Shown: positions 23,325-34,784 of the stretch, piece by piece
Layout of the letters: each line of letters opens with the position of its first letter
Numbering within the stretch: position 1 is the first letter of the stretch
NCBI GenBank assembly: GCA_038373865.1
Contig: JAXGGA010002175.1
Location: 62,001 to 126,000, forward strand
Source: Uloborus plumipes
Taxonomy: Eukaryota; Arthropoda; Arachnida; Araneae; Uloboridae
Reading direction: 5' to 3'
DNA length: 64,000 nucleotides
Program-made: the position numbers and the translations under genes
Notes under the pieces: generated by a model
Database searches by the model: none
Seen by the model: the letters and a program-made list of their open reading frames with translations, nothing else
Told to the model about the DNA's origin: nothing

Positions 23325-24604
23325 AAAAAATCAAATTAAATTTTTACCTTGTGTAAAAACTTCAGCTCTTTAACAACAGATTTAATCTAGTATTAAGGGT
23401 AGAAACTTTTACTCTAACCGACATTGTTGAATATAACCAAAATATAAGTTTTGTTCGTTAAAACACGTCAACTATCGCAACATTCAGGTTTTCTTATATT
23501 CAGTAGTTAATACATTGTTTCAAATTAATTTTTTTCTACCAAAGCATATTAAAAAGGAACAGTTAATTGATTGCCCCATAGTGAAAAGCTTATTCAATCA
23601 CAGAAATGTTATATTGGTGCCATTCTACTAGAAATACTCCCAAGAGCAAAATGTTAAAATAGATTCTTCTTAAAACACGTATTTCATACATTTCCCTTAA
23701 AAAGAGTTTAAAAGGTTTCCTTCTAGCCAGCCAAAGACATACGTCTGAAATTAAAACTAAATTTTGCTTAACTATAATCTGTTGAAAATAGTTGCGAAGG
23801 GAATCAATATTCAGTGGTCACACAAGGTATCTTTAAGACAGTCGGGATAACTCTGAGCCACTTCATATTTTTTATAGCATAGTGTATTTTAACATCATAA
23901 AGAGCAGAAATCTTATTTGAAAACTTCGCCAGAAGCATGCATTACTGGGACTTCATATGTTTCAGCTTATTTGAAACAGAAAACAAAACTAGAAGCAGCG
24001 CAAAGTTTTCCGGAAAGATACATTAAATAACTGCACGTATAAAATCAATATAAAATGTTACTCCTCAATATAGTAAAAGTAATCTCTTTAAAGTATTTCT
24101 CAAGGGTATGAGTGACAAGCTGTCTCACTTTCATCGTCGAGGAAATCATTAAATGAAAAAGAGTGAATCCGAATTAAAAAAAATGCTTTTAAGAGTTTGT
24201 AGCTTCCGGCACTCGATCATTAAAATCTTGTTACTGTTTTGCTGATAAATAAGTATGCGCTATTCTGATTTCATGTCCTTTATTAAAAACGTGTTATTAA
24301 AATTCTTATAGGAGATGAAACGTCAGGGAAAACTAGCAAATTGATTAACAATTTCTCTTAATTTGTAATTTATCATATGCCCGAGAACTGGAAATGTTTT
24401 TGAAAAATATGTTGTGGGGTAAAAGAAATAACAAAACGAAGCAAGCTCATAGCTTCGGGAAATTGGCAGAATGGTTTGATGTAGCACATACAAAATAATA
24501 AAATACGTGCAAAAAAATCATAAAACCATCGAACAAATTTTTAAAAAATTAGAAAAATCAATTAAAGAGTGTCAAAATAAATTCTGTCATTCAATTATGA
24601 CAGA
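23325..24604. other. AT-rich, no gene seen
   Basis: No features recognised. Confidence 0.3.
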
Positions 24605-24616
24605 TTTTTTATTTTT

Positions 24617-24920
24617 GTTGTTGTTGTTGTTACTAAAACCACTCGTGTACCCGAGCACGAGGAGACACATCGATTTAAGGCAGAATGAGTACGGTTTCCG
24701 TTTTTACGAGCGCCATTAAGGTGGAAGTCCGATTTAGCTCAACACATATGCTATAAGACCCGTTTATAAGGCAAGACAGCCATTCACAACGCTCTCATTC
24801 ACGCTGACATAGAAAGGACAAAGACAGAAGAGAGAAAGTGCATCCATGCCCGAACTGAGATTCGAATCCGAGGCTTCCTCATCTCAGTCACTCCTCTGAC
24901 CACTAGACAAGGTGACCGGC
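24617..24920 (-). mobile_element. tRNA-derived SINE with 12-bp target duplication
   Basis: Read on the minus strand, it starts GCCGGTCACCTTGTCTAGTG. A pol III A box (TTGTCTAGTGGTC, about 24898-24912) and a B box (GGATTCGAATC, about 24858-24870) lie at tRNA-like spacing. A unique body follows, and the 3' end is a run of AAC repeats (TTG repeats on the plus strand at 24617). TTTTTTATTTTT flanks it perfectly at 24605-24616 and 24921-24932, a target duplication from LINE-driven insertion. The sharp ends suggest a fairly recent event. The helper LINE is not in this window. Confidence 0.88.
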
Positions 24921-24932
24921 TTTTTTATTTTT

Positions 24933-25147
24933 ATTTTATTTTATTTATGCATTTATTGATTTGTTTATTTTCTGTAAGAATAATTTTGTTCAGCATTATT
25001 TATTCCGTTATGTTTGCATTCCACCTTTATAGATACTGGGCAGTGGGCACTCTTAGCGGGCTCATTTGGTTGAGAACCGCTGAGTTATTACATGGAGATC
25101 AAAGATACCAAGTTACCGTTAAGTACATGCATCTTACTGCATGTATA
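24933..25147. other. AT-rich, no gene seen
   Basis: TTTATT-rich text, then ordinary unique sequence. Confidence 0.3.
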
Positions 25148-25403
25148 CACTGTAAAAAATGAATGTTGTTTTAACAGTACTATGCAACTAATTTTATGAT
25201 AATAAACTATAAAATTGCTAATTTTACAGTAATAAACTGTAAAATTGCTAATTTTACAGTACTAAACTAAACTTGCTAATTTTACCGTAATAAACTGTAA
25301 AATTACTAGTATTACAGTCTATTACTGTGTGCTTGACAGTTTTAAATTGGAACCTCGGCTGCCTGTATTATACTGTGAAAACAACAGTTCCTTTTTTGCA
25401 GTG
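25148..25403. mobile_element. CACTGTAAAA palindromic MITE, full-length copy
   Basis: 256 bp with TA on both sides (25146-25147 and 25404-25405). The left end is CACTGTAAAAAATGAATGTT and the inverted right end is CACTGCAAAAAAGGAACTGT. The middle is built from repeats of about 28 bp containing ACAGTAATAAACTGTAAAAT, each carrying the same ACTGTAAAA word as the ends. CAGTTTTAAATTGG near 25337-25350 is the intact form of the TTAA site that is occupied by other elements in two other copies. Likely Tc1/mariner-type by its TA target. Confidence 0.85.
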
Positions 25404-26036
25404 TATGATAGTGAGTAATGTAGCGTGTAAAAGTTTAAAATAGCAAAGTATATATGCCATCGCCAAGTAAAAAACAGCTCACTAATTTATGTTTTCCCAA
25501 TACATCACCAGTACATCCTCGGTATCAGATACCATTCAGATGCGGCTATAGATTATCATTGGATTCGCTCCACTTCAACTCTAAGTGATTCTTGTGGAGT
25601 TGGGAGAAAGAGAAAGAGAAAGAGAGAGAGCGATGTCGAGAGAAATCAATTCCCACAACCCACACGTGCTGAAGGTAGCTTCTTTCGTGAAGTTATGATA
25701 AGGGATACTTGCTTCAGTGATTTTTACCGAGAACATGCGCAGTTAAAGGGTTTAAGGGCTTAATGGGGTAGTGTGTCCTTGGAGAAGAAATATGTTTCAA
25801 GCTCACATAAACACGCGGAAAATATTTGCCATTTTGACTAACCCACATTGAAGAACTGCTGATAGTAACCCCTATCCATAGCTTTAAAAGTCATAACCCG
25901 CATATTTCATCACTGGTTCTCAATCCATAGTTTAAACTTCTCAGATACAATGTTGCTTCTGAACTTAAGAAAAAGAACCGCGAGGATTGATTTATAGTGT
26001 TGCACATGAAATTTCTGAGTAAAAATTTGCACTCCA
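25404..26036. other. No gene seen; GA-rich microsatellite
   Basis: An AGAGAAAGAGAAAG run occupies 25604-25631. The rest is unremarkable. Confidence 0.35.
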
Positions 26037-26132
26037 CACTGTAAAAAATAAATGTTATTTTTACAGTATATTACAGCTAATTTTATAGTAATAAACTACA
26101 AAAATTGCTAATTTTTACGTGCAGAAACAGTG
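26037..26132. mobile_element. CACTGTAAAA palindromic MITE, fragment
   Basis: Starts CACTGTAAAAAATAAATGTT and keeps one TAGTAATAAACTACAAAAAT module. It degrades before about 26132. Confidence 0.55.
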
Positions 26133-27810
26133 CGACGATATTTTTTTAACGTTTTCATCTTTTTTTTTCTTTTTTTTTACTATAATGAAAATCAATTTGA
26201 TCATTTGTGCGTTTTCTGCAGTCTAACGTTGTTAAAAAATTTCATTACTTAGTTTTATTTCTAAATGCAACGACACTTTAAACGAAAATTTGTTTTGCAA
26301 CTGAACACGAAAAAATTCCAGCCATAAAAAAAATCATGCTTTCTTCAAAAAGTCATGTCAAAAAGTCTTCTCTCCTGTCGAAAAGATATTGTCTAACGTA
26401 ACCGACACACAGAAGACTTACTCTTAAACAAGTAAGATCTTTCTGTCTGAACACTATGATTTTACTGTCTAGAAAAGTAAGTGCGTCGCAAAAGTTTAGA
26501 GACAACAAAGGTCTCAATAATAATAATAATAATTCTGTGAAAAACGAATAAGAAAGCGACACCTATGAAATACAGACAGTAGGTCTATGAAGCACGACTT
26601 TCAAGTAGACAACTTCAAAAACTTTTCTCCAGAAGTGGAAGTGTTCAATTTCTCCCTGAGACAAATCCAGATTATTTTTTACGTAAGCGGATAACGGAAA
26701 GTGAAAGTTATAAGTAGGATGAAGAAAACGGTACGAAGTAGGTAGTAAATTGAAGCAAAAGAAATATTCAAGAAGTGGTCGAGAGGAAAGACCAAGGTTA
26801 TGTATGAAATGCGTCATTTAAGAGCAAATCTTTACTAGTATTTATGACACTATACTTCTACGATTAATCAAAAATATCATTATTAAGTTTTTTTGCTCTT
26901 TATAGGTAACATCTGCATCAATCATAGCTACAAGGGCTATCTTCTTGGCAGAGAATCTCTAAGAACAACAGGAATCTTCAACTTTCAATATTTTTTCAAA
27001 TCTCCTTATAACGGACTTTTTTTTAATGTACCTGTGGATTTTATTCAAAAGAAATCAAATTTAATTTATTACTTAACAAAGATTTTGAATAATATTTTCT
27101 TTCTGGTTTCATTGAATTAAGCATTTTATTAAATGCGTGGAAAAAACTCTTTTGTTATTCAATCCACTAAAATGTATCATATGAATACTAGTAAAATGTC
27201 TATACCACCAATTTCTTAATATGGGGATAAAACTACCACATCTTACGTTATCCCCGTAGACTTTGTGAATTAGGTTCGGTTGATGTGTTTGACGGCGGTA
27301 GTTTGGATTCTGGTTGACTAAAGCAGGATAAGTGTCATTTATTGGAAAGATATGCTTATAATTACTGAAAATCGATCTAATTTTCTATTGACGCGTACTG
27401 GAATAAGATTTAACATTTAGAACTGTGATCTGTACTACAATGTTGTAACTTAAAATGTAAATTCTGAAGAATCATTGTATCTCACAGAATAAAGCTTGTA
27501 TGATGAAGTACGCATGGATTTCTTGAAGAAAATCCGATAGAGAGCCCAAAATTACAAATAATATTCATTCAGCTATTTTAAATATTTGTAGAGCCCCTTT
27601 GTGAAAATACTGAAAATATACTCGGTAAAAGCTGACTGTGAGCTGGAACTCACTTTGCAGTGATGCGCCACAAATATACTGCTTGGTGCGCTTTATAGTA
27701 CAAAAATCCTATAAAGGAACTCAGGAAAATTTGACTGTGCTGGCGCTCACTACAGAAGCACATTATACAGTTAATTTTCAATTATGCTCTGGGTTTCAAT
27801 GGCCTCCTTT
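26133..27810. other. AT-rich, no gene seen
   Basis: A short AAT microsatellite lies at 26516-26533. Open frames near 26353-26817 on the minus strand show no family features. Confidence 0.3.
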
Positions 27811-28012
27811 AAACTCGTATCTACACTCATGCGCATTTCTTTTTGTCTTCATGACCAAAAAGGAAATGAACAAAAGGCATGCGCTGCTGCATAATTTTTT
27901 ACGAGTTGAATAACGTGAGATTTGCTGACACATGCCACAGTGTGAGCATTTTCGTTCCTTTTCTCATGTTGAAGACGAAAGAGAAAGGGAAAACGCATGA
28001 GTGTAGACATAG
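27811..28012. mobile_element. Inverted-repeat element (TCTACACTCATGCG arms)
   Basis: Arms of about 60 bp (27811-27871 and 27951-28012) are diverged inverted copies; TCTACACTCATGCG pairs with CGCATGAGTGTAGA. The interior is about 80 bp. MITE-like; ends and target duplication are not resolved. Confidence 0.55.
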
Positions 28013-28738
28013 CTTCTCAGCGTCATGGAATAACTACGGCACCGAGCTATAAAAGGGAAAATGTTAATGGAAAATCCAAAAAGCGCACATAAATGTAATT
28101 TGTGCTTTCAAAACAATAAGTGAATTCTGACGAAATAATATTTTGATAAGTCAAGAGAACAAAAAATCTGACATTTTAATATAAATAAACGTTGAATATT
28201 TTTTTCACGTAAGACAGTTAACGGCATTTGTATTTTGAGCTCAACCTACACGAAAATAAAAATTCTTCATTTTCCTGTTAAGGAGCAGCCGTATAATGAC
28301 ATTGAAAACAGAAAAAATCCGTAAAACATTACTCATGCAAAATAACGCTAAATGCTATGAATAAATACCACTTTTTTTCCTCTCTTTACTGGAGAAAATT
28401 GCTTCATAAGATTTAAGTGATTAGTAAAGATTCCGCTATGCTAACGAGTGATCGGAATATTTAATTAAATGTTATATACACTGCGTAACGAATTTTACGA
28501 TATTAAGTATCTCTTTTCAGATGAACAAAGTAGGTAATTGATGACAGTGTCTAAAATGATTGCTGAAACATAGAGTTTCGGGAGATATTTTTTAAATTCT
28601 CGACTGAATAATTATGAGTAACAAAATGTATATATATGATTCTTAGTTTTTTTGAGTTAATAGCATAAGAGCGTAAACAGAATATTCTTCAAAACTAATC
28701 CGTTGATTAATTTTTGGAACTGAGCCTATTTATATAAA
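28013..28738. other. AT-rich, no gene seen
   Basis: No features recognised. Confidence 0.3.
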
Positions 28739-29040
28739 GCTGTCTTTCCAGAGAAGTCTCAAAGATGACTGCCTCACGATCGTGTTAGGAGTAGGAGAAA
28801 AACAAAAAAACTGTCTTCAGAGACAGACTGGTGCTGTTTAAGGAATCTAACTGAATTCATTTCAATCATTCCTTTATCAAAGAAACCACTTTAATGCCGG
28901 GATTTGATCCCAAGGCTTTATGGTTCTTAGCTAAATGCGTTACCGCTGGGCCAACCAAATGCATAAATGCAATGCTTGGTTTTGTTGAATGAACAGCGTA
29001 AGAGCTTAACCCTACATTGCATGATTTTTTGTTCTTTGAA
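28739..29040 (-). mobile_element. tRNA-derived SINE, second family, copy 1
   Basis: On the minus strand a tRNA-like segment carries an A box (TTGGCCCAGCGGTAACGC, about 28937-28953) and a B box (GGGATCAAATCCC, 28899-28911). The SINE body continues to about 28739 (GACTGCCTCACGATCGTGTT near 28767 on the plus strand). About 70 bp upstream of the A box is shared with copy 2. It is not a working tRNA gene: no proper acceptor stem closes the arms. Confidence 0.7.
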
Positions 29041-29046
29041 AGACAT

Positions 29047-29138
29047 CCCAGGTAGCACAAAAAACGTTTAAACGTTTTATAAACGTTTTTAATCCGTTGT
29101 CACAACGTTAATAACCATTTTACAGCCTTTAAAAAACT
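29047..29138. mobile_element. CCCARGTAGCAC MITE, copy 2 (right end lost)
   Basis: Starts CCCAGGTAGCACAAAAAACG and follows the family text to GCCTTTAAAAAACT, where SINE sequence takes over. The terminal CTACTTGGG is missing. Confidence 0.7.
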
Positions 29139-29491
29139 GTCTTCGCGGGGGAATCCGTAAGATCTGCCTCGCGATTGTGTTATGAAGAGGAGAAAAATAG
29201 AAAAACTCTTATTAGAGATTGGTACGGGTTAGGGCCCTGCTCCACATCAGCAGAAAACGCGACCGAAAACGAGGGGAGAAACCGAAAATCCGGGTACTTT
29301 CCATAGGAACACTGTTTAATCCATTTTACGTTTCTGTTTTAATTTTCTGTTTTACGTCAATGTGGAGCTTGGCCCTTAAGGAATCTAACAGGATCGATTT
29401 CAACCGTTTGTCAAGCAGCGAAATCATATTAACGTCGGGATTCGAATCGGAGACTTTGTGGTTCTGAGCTAAATATGTTACCAGTTTGCCA
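29139..29491 (-). mobile_element. tRNA-derived SINE, second family, copy 2 (interrupted)
   Basis: Matches copy 1 in order: CTGCCTCGCGATTGTGTTAT, then TTAAGGAATCTAAC, then the B box at 29436-29449 (GGGATTCGAATCGG on the plus strand) and the A box at about 29474-29491. A 144-bp MITE interrupts it at 29232-29375. The CACTGTAAAA MITE array at 29492-30130 separates the tRNA-like part from its upstream portion, which appears to resume at 30131-30205. Confidence 0.7.
29232..29375. mobile_element. Harbinger-like MITE with TTA target duplication
   Basis: 144 bp with ends GGGCCCTGCTCCACATC and the inverted form of GGGCCAAGCTCCACATT. Flanked by TTA at 29229-29231 and 29376-29378. SINE copy 1 has a single TTAAGGAATCTAAC at the matching place, which is the empty site. 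A 3-bp TTA duplication with GGGCC ends fits PIF/Harbinger. Confidence 0.8.
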
Positions 29492-30130
29492 CACTGCAAA
29501 AAATGAGCTGTTGTTTTTACAGTATAATACTGGCAGCCGAGGTTCCAATTTAAAACTGCAAAAATGCACAGTAATAAACTGTAAAACTAGCTATTTTAAA
29601 GTTTCTTACTATAACGTTAGAAATTTTACAGTTTATTGCAGTAAAAGTTAGCTGTAGTATACTGTAAAATCAACAGTAATACTGGAAGCAGAGGTTGCAG
29701 TTTAACCCTTTAACGCAGAATTTTTATCAACGTTTTCATCATACTTTGTCAATTATTTTGTACTAATTTAAATCAAAATAAGGGGAAAATATTATCCTTA
29801 GCATGTTAAGAATTTTCTGGTTATGTAATGCAGCATAGGACAGCGATGTTCCTTTCTTCGTAAAAGGTAAAATATTCATGGGAAATCAGTGTTTCGTTCT
29901 CTGGGACACCGGTGTCCCATTTCTGCTTCAAAGGGTTAAAACTATAAAATGCACGGTAATAAACTGTAACATTAGCAATTTTTCAGTTTAGTACTGTAGA
30001 GTTAGCATTTTTACAGTTAAGTACTGTAAAAGTAGAAATTTTAGTTTATTACTGCAAAATTGACAAATTTATGCAGTTTATTACTATAAAATTAGCTGTA
30101 TTATACTGTAAAAACAACATTCAATTTGTA
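29492..30130. mobile_element. CACTGTAAAA palindromic MITE, expanded composite copy
   Basis: Begins CACTGCAAAAAATGAGCTGT, in reverse orientation relative to 25148-25403, and contains more repeats of the ACAGTAATAAACTGTAAAAT module, so it looks like joined or expanded copies. A 230-bp TTAA-flanked element is inserted at 29706-29935. The far end is near ACAACATTCAATTTGT at about 30130. Confidence 0.75.
29706..29935. mobile_element. piggyBac-like MITE with TTAA duplication
   Basis: 230 bp with ends CCCTTTAACGCAGAA and the inverted form of CCCTTTGAAGCAGAA. Flanked by TTAA at 29702-29705 and 29936-29939, the hallmark target of piggyBac. A perfect palindrome GGGACACCGGTGTCCC lies just inside the right end. 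No coding capacity. Confidence 0.85.
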
Positions 30131-30205
30131 TAATGCAACGAAATGCATACTACTGTAATGCTTAATTTTGTTGGGTTGCTAGCGTGAGAACTTCAACGGC
30201 TTTTT
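30131..30205 (-). mobile_element. Distal part of SINE copy 2
   Basis: AAATGCATACTACTGTAATGCTT and following text up to GCGTGAGAACTTC resemble 28966-29012 in SINE copy 1. This indicates that the MITE array at 29492-30130 landed within the SINE. Divergence is substantial. Confidence 0.45.
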
Positions 30206-31399
30206 CTTCAATTTTAATTTATTAATATTTCCGGCCTCGAGGCTCTTAGTAGAAAGCTGTCTTTTCGGAGGCATGAGTTATTTTTGAACAGCAAAGCACT
30301 TTTTTTTTAAAAATGTGTATCAAAACTGAAGTTATTTTCCAAAGCTATTTTCGTTGACATATATCAAGCTACGTAGTGTATAATTTGCACACTTCATTCA
30401 GAGATATTTTTAACGCTCCCACGAAAGTATGCTACACACTAAAAACTGAAGGTAAGGTTCAAAAATTTAATCAAGAGTTGTTTCACTCTTGGTATTTTAA
30501 AGAAAAAAATAGCATCATGGGGAAAATAGGGAATAAAAGAAATTTTAAAAAGAACAGAAATATATTGCAATTAAACTTATTTGTCTGTTTCTTTTTGATC
30601 TTTGTCCAAAATGTCAAGCCGTTTAAAGGTTGAAAAATAAAAATAAAAGAACGAGAGAGAGAAGGAGAGAGTGTATGCCTTTTATTTCCCTCCTGTCTTC
30701 TATCACATCCTTAGAAAGTTATTTTCTTATGAAATGATTACTATTATAATCTTCATGGTTTTCGTATATTTCCCTCCTTCAAAATGAATTTCCCTTCTCT
30801 CTAAAATGTCAAGGAATATTTTAACGCCTTGAAAAAATAAACTCCAGCAATATATCTTACATCACTAGTTGTAAATCTTATTTCATTTTAGAGCTTAAAA
30901 AAGTGTAACTGATCAATAAAAAAACTTTTCAATAAACTGAGAAAGAAAAAAAATTATCTAACTTATTCTTCTTAGAATAATATCTAATGCTTTTAATTTT
31001 ATACACATGTGTTCTAATATATACACATATTTCTTGATCACTGACAGCTGGGTTGCTTATCTGGTCTATGTGTTGAGCGATTCAAAGATTATAGCCCTAT
31101 CACAATATAATGATTTTTTTTTCTGAAAGCTGAAATATTGCGATTACATCCAAGAGCACATTGAAATTCGGATACTTGTGGCTTGTGTCAATTTCAGATC
31201 AACGCATTGCTGTGTAGATATTTTGGGGGGATTTTTATGTTAAATAATGTTCAGTTTAAAAGTTTAATGCATTAGTAAAAGGTTCGTATGGAGCGTAATA
31301 TATTGCTAAAAAAAATCATTTCAAGTGTTTTGAAAGAAACATATTGTTGCTGAAAAAGCTATTTACTTTCAAGGAATATCTATTATGAATTTTCAATGA
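30206..31399. other. AT-rich, no gene seen
   Basis: A short stretch at about 30244-30290 (AAAGCTGTCTTTTCGGAG) may be a further SINE fragment. A GA-rich run lies at 30648-30672. Confidence 0.3.
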
Positions 31400-32430
31400 C
31401 ATCAATAAATAAAGAATCAAATATTGACTTTTCTACGTAATCAGTTCGTACTTTTGAGATTTAGAAAAAAAGTTTCCTGCTGATGTGAGAAATGTAAAGA
31501 CTATTCACAGTAGAACTGAAAAGTTTAGTAGATGTACATGTTAAGTGGCATTTTAAACATTTAATGTTAAGGACCATCATATGAAAGTTGGAAGCGAAAA
31601 TGAATGTATTATTACTTTATCTGAACATAAAATGTTTCTCCTCTATTATAATAATCGTTCTCCAAAGACCGCTGTTTTCCGCTCTGCGAAAAGTCTCGTC
31701 TAAGTTAGAGAAATTAAGTTGAAAATATTGACTTCATACGTGATTAACTTCGTACTTCGGACATGCGGAACGAAAATTACTTTTCAATGTTCAATTTCAA
31801 AACCTCTCATGGTCCAACTGAAGAGTTTAGTAGATGCACGTGCTAAGTAGTATGTTTAACATTTTATGTGTCAAGTACCATAAAAAAAAAGTCTTGTGAC
31901 GTTTCTTGTAAGAGTTTTTCAAAACAAAACATGCTTCGCTTTTATGGTTGCTTTTCAAATAACATTATTTTAAGTTTTTCGAAAAGTCCTGACCAAGTTA
32001 GAGAAATTAAGTTGAGAATGTTGATTTCATATGTAATTATTTTCGTACTTCTGACAAGTTAAACAAAAGTTACTGTTGCTGTCCAAAATGTAAAAGCTAA
32101 TCATGACTCAACTGAATAGTTTAGTTAACGTACATTCTGAGTGGCACTTTAAACATTTCATGTAGAGCGCTATCATAAGAAATTGAGAGGTTTCTTGTGA
32201 GATGAGCGCAATATTATTTTTCTAAGCTAAAAATGGTTCTTTTTTATTCTCGATCTTAAAACAACACTATTTTCCGTCCCTCGAAAAGTCCTCACCAAAT
32301 TAGAAAACTTGAATCAAAAATATTGATTTCATACGTAATTAATTTCGTACTTCTAACATCCAGAACAAAGGTTTCATCATTTTAAGATGCTCTTCGACTT
32401 TTAAAAAATATTTCAAGCTAAAAACTAGTA
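31400..32430. repeat. Tandem array, about 300-bp unit
   Basis: The landmark ATATTGAYTTCATACGTRAT with following TTCGTACTT recurs at 31421, 31725, 32018 and 32320 (spacings 304, 293 and 302). A second landmark, ACTGAAGAGTTTAGTAGATG, recurs at about 31518, 31818 and 32120. At least three units are present and well diverged. No open frame is conserved across units. Confidence 0.75.
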
Positions 32431-34784
32431 ACAAAAGAGTCAACACTTCACAGTGTCTTAGACTCTCAACATAGCAGTATCAACAAACGAGCATTAGTCT
32501 CAGATAATAGAAATAATAAAAGTTTAGTGGTATGAATCAAATATAGTTCTATACTCTGCTTTAAATAAATTCTTGACTGTAAAAAATGTTTAATTTTCTA
32601 AACTTGAGAAAATGTTAACGTTGGTAGAATGGTTTAGAAATTAAATGATGCTTTTGAGCAAAAGCATTCAATAAAATCAGCGATTAAACATTGATATTTA
32701 AACAAAAGACATACATTAGAAATGAAAAGCATTTTTAAAAACAGCAGCATTTCGCTGCATGAGTACTTATATGTTGCATTCAAATTTATAAATTAAAATA
32801 TTATTCATAAGATCAGTACTCAATTGCGTATGAGCTCTTATGTTTGGACAATTATCATACAAATTTATAAGGAAAACGATTTCCCAAAACAATTTCAATT
32901 GGAATAAATTAATAACAAACGATAAATAAAAAACATGTGAATCAGCAACGACTGCAAAACGCAGAACTATATTTCATTTCATACAGTATTAAATGAGAAA
33001 TTTCAAAACGTGGAAACAGATTGAATTAAACGGAAATGAAATGCTTATTCTCTAAAAATAGGAACATAATTACTTTCGGTTTCCGTAATTTTGAAGATTT
33101 AAGTTGTTATTCGCAGGAACTAGATCACAGTAATTAAATTGAAGATCAGACGACAATTTCGAAGTTTCCAGCGTTACGATAATTTATGCATGTGAAAAAT
33201 TTGATAATATAGTTATTGTCGTTGATAACAATTCAGTTGTGATTAAATTTATAAAGAGCCATGGTTGCTGAAGGTAGTTGTTTAAAATCAAAAGATATTT
33301 TATCTTCAAAGAAGTTGAAACTTATACTTTACATAAATGAAAACATATTCGGTATAACAACAGGGAAATTATAGAATTAATACGTTTTTTAAATATTTTA
33401 AATAATGGGAATCAAAATCATAACTAAGTGATTCACTTTATAGTTATCTAAATTTCGAGCATTATACTTTAAATTTACCAATGTGCGCATAATGTACAAC
33501 AATATGTTTAAATCAGTAAGTTTTGGTTGTTTTGTTGTGTTGGGTTTTGTGGCGGAAGAATCCTAATAGGCTTTTCTGCGCCGAACGATACTATTGTAAA
33601 GTTTTAAAAAATGAAGAAATGCCAAAACTAAATTTACTTTAAGTACAACGGACATAAAACTTCTAAAATTTTTAAACTTTTCCAAAAGAGATATATGTAC
33701 AGTTTAAAATTTTAAGTAATGGGAAAGAAAGAAAAATTAGTTTTGAAAAAAAAATCTTGAGAATTCAAATAGAGATTCTTAAAAAAAATTGTGCAAGGTA
33801 TATTTTCAATAGTTAAATTATTAAATTGAAATTCTACAATGGGTTTTGAATATTATATTTAACGAGTAATGCAAAGATTAATGTGCTTTAATTTTTCATT
33901 ACAAAAAATCTATACGTTCATAAGTTGTTGAAAAAAAAAGTATGCCAGGAACGCAAAATGCATAAATGAAAATCTTTCATTTTATTTACACCGGTAAATA
34001 TTGACACTACTGTAAAATGTACGTTTAGCTAAAAAAAAATCAAATAGCACTATTTTTAAGTCAGCGTTATAAGCAATGAAAATAAAACTTGATTTTTTTC
34101 ACGCATTGGAAAAACATTTATAGTTCTTAAATTTAATAAATAAGTTTTAGTTGGACTGGTACATTGACATGAACACACGTTTTTACGAATAGAAACGGTA
34201 CGGAAAATTAAGCTTTGTTTATGCAATGAAACAGGCGCTCTTTAATGTTCCGAACAGCTGCCTCCAACTAATTGGCTTATCAGTTAGATGAATACAATAA
34301 ATGACAACAAATATGCAATTAGAGGCAATATGCTAGAAATGTATATTCTATGACAGCTGCGTGTACTCCATTTACATATTTAATCCGAAAAAAAAATTGT
34401 GTATATGAACAAAATCAAAAACCGTGATTTTAAAATAAGTGAAAAAAAAATAGAAGCAGATTTGAAATGAAGTTTTCAAACTTCGATTACCTTTTAAAAA
34501 AATTAGGTATTTACTAAATTCTAATATTTTAAACATAATATTAAACCTTAACGTTATTTTTCTTAATACACGGAATCTTCTAACATCTATTTTTAAAAAC
34601 AGAATTAAAATTTTGGTTCAAAATTAAAAATAAACATTTATTCCATCGTAATTCGGTTTATGTTACAATAACAAAGCATTGCATTTGTTCAGAGTGCCTT
34701 CTTGAAAACTTTAACTTATTAAAATGTCACTTAAAAAATAACTTGTCAATTCATTATATTATTAATAATTCAAATTTTGTCACT
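32431..34784. other. AT-rich, no gene seen
   Basis: No features recognised in about 2.3 kb of very AT-rich sequence. Confidence 0.3.

Noticed and set aside
27638..27913. 91-codon plus-strand frame
   Set aside because: Most of its 3' half is the left arm of an inverted-repeat element; no protein features.
28899..28953. tRNA gene candidate (A and B boxes, minus strand)
   Set aside because: Boxes are present but no acceptor stem closes, and the same sequence with the same downstream body recurs at 29139-29491, so it is the head of a SINE.
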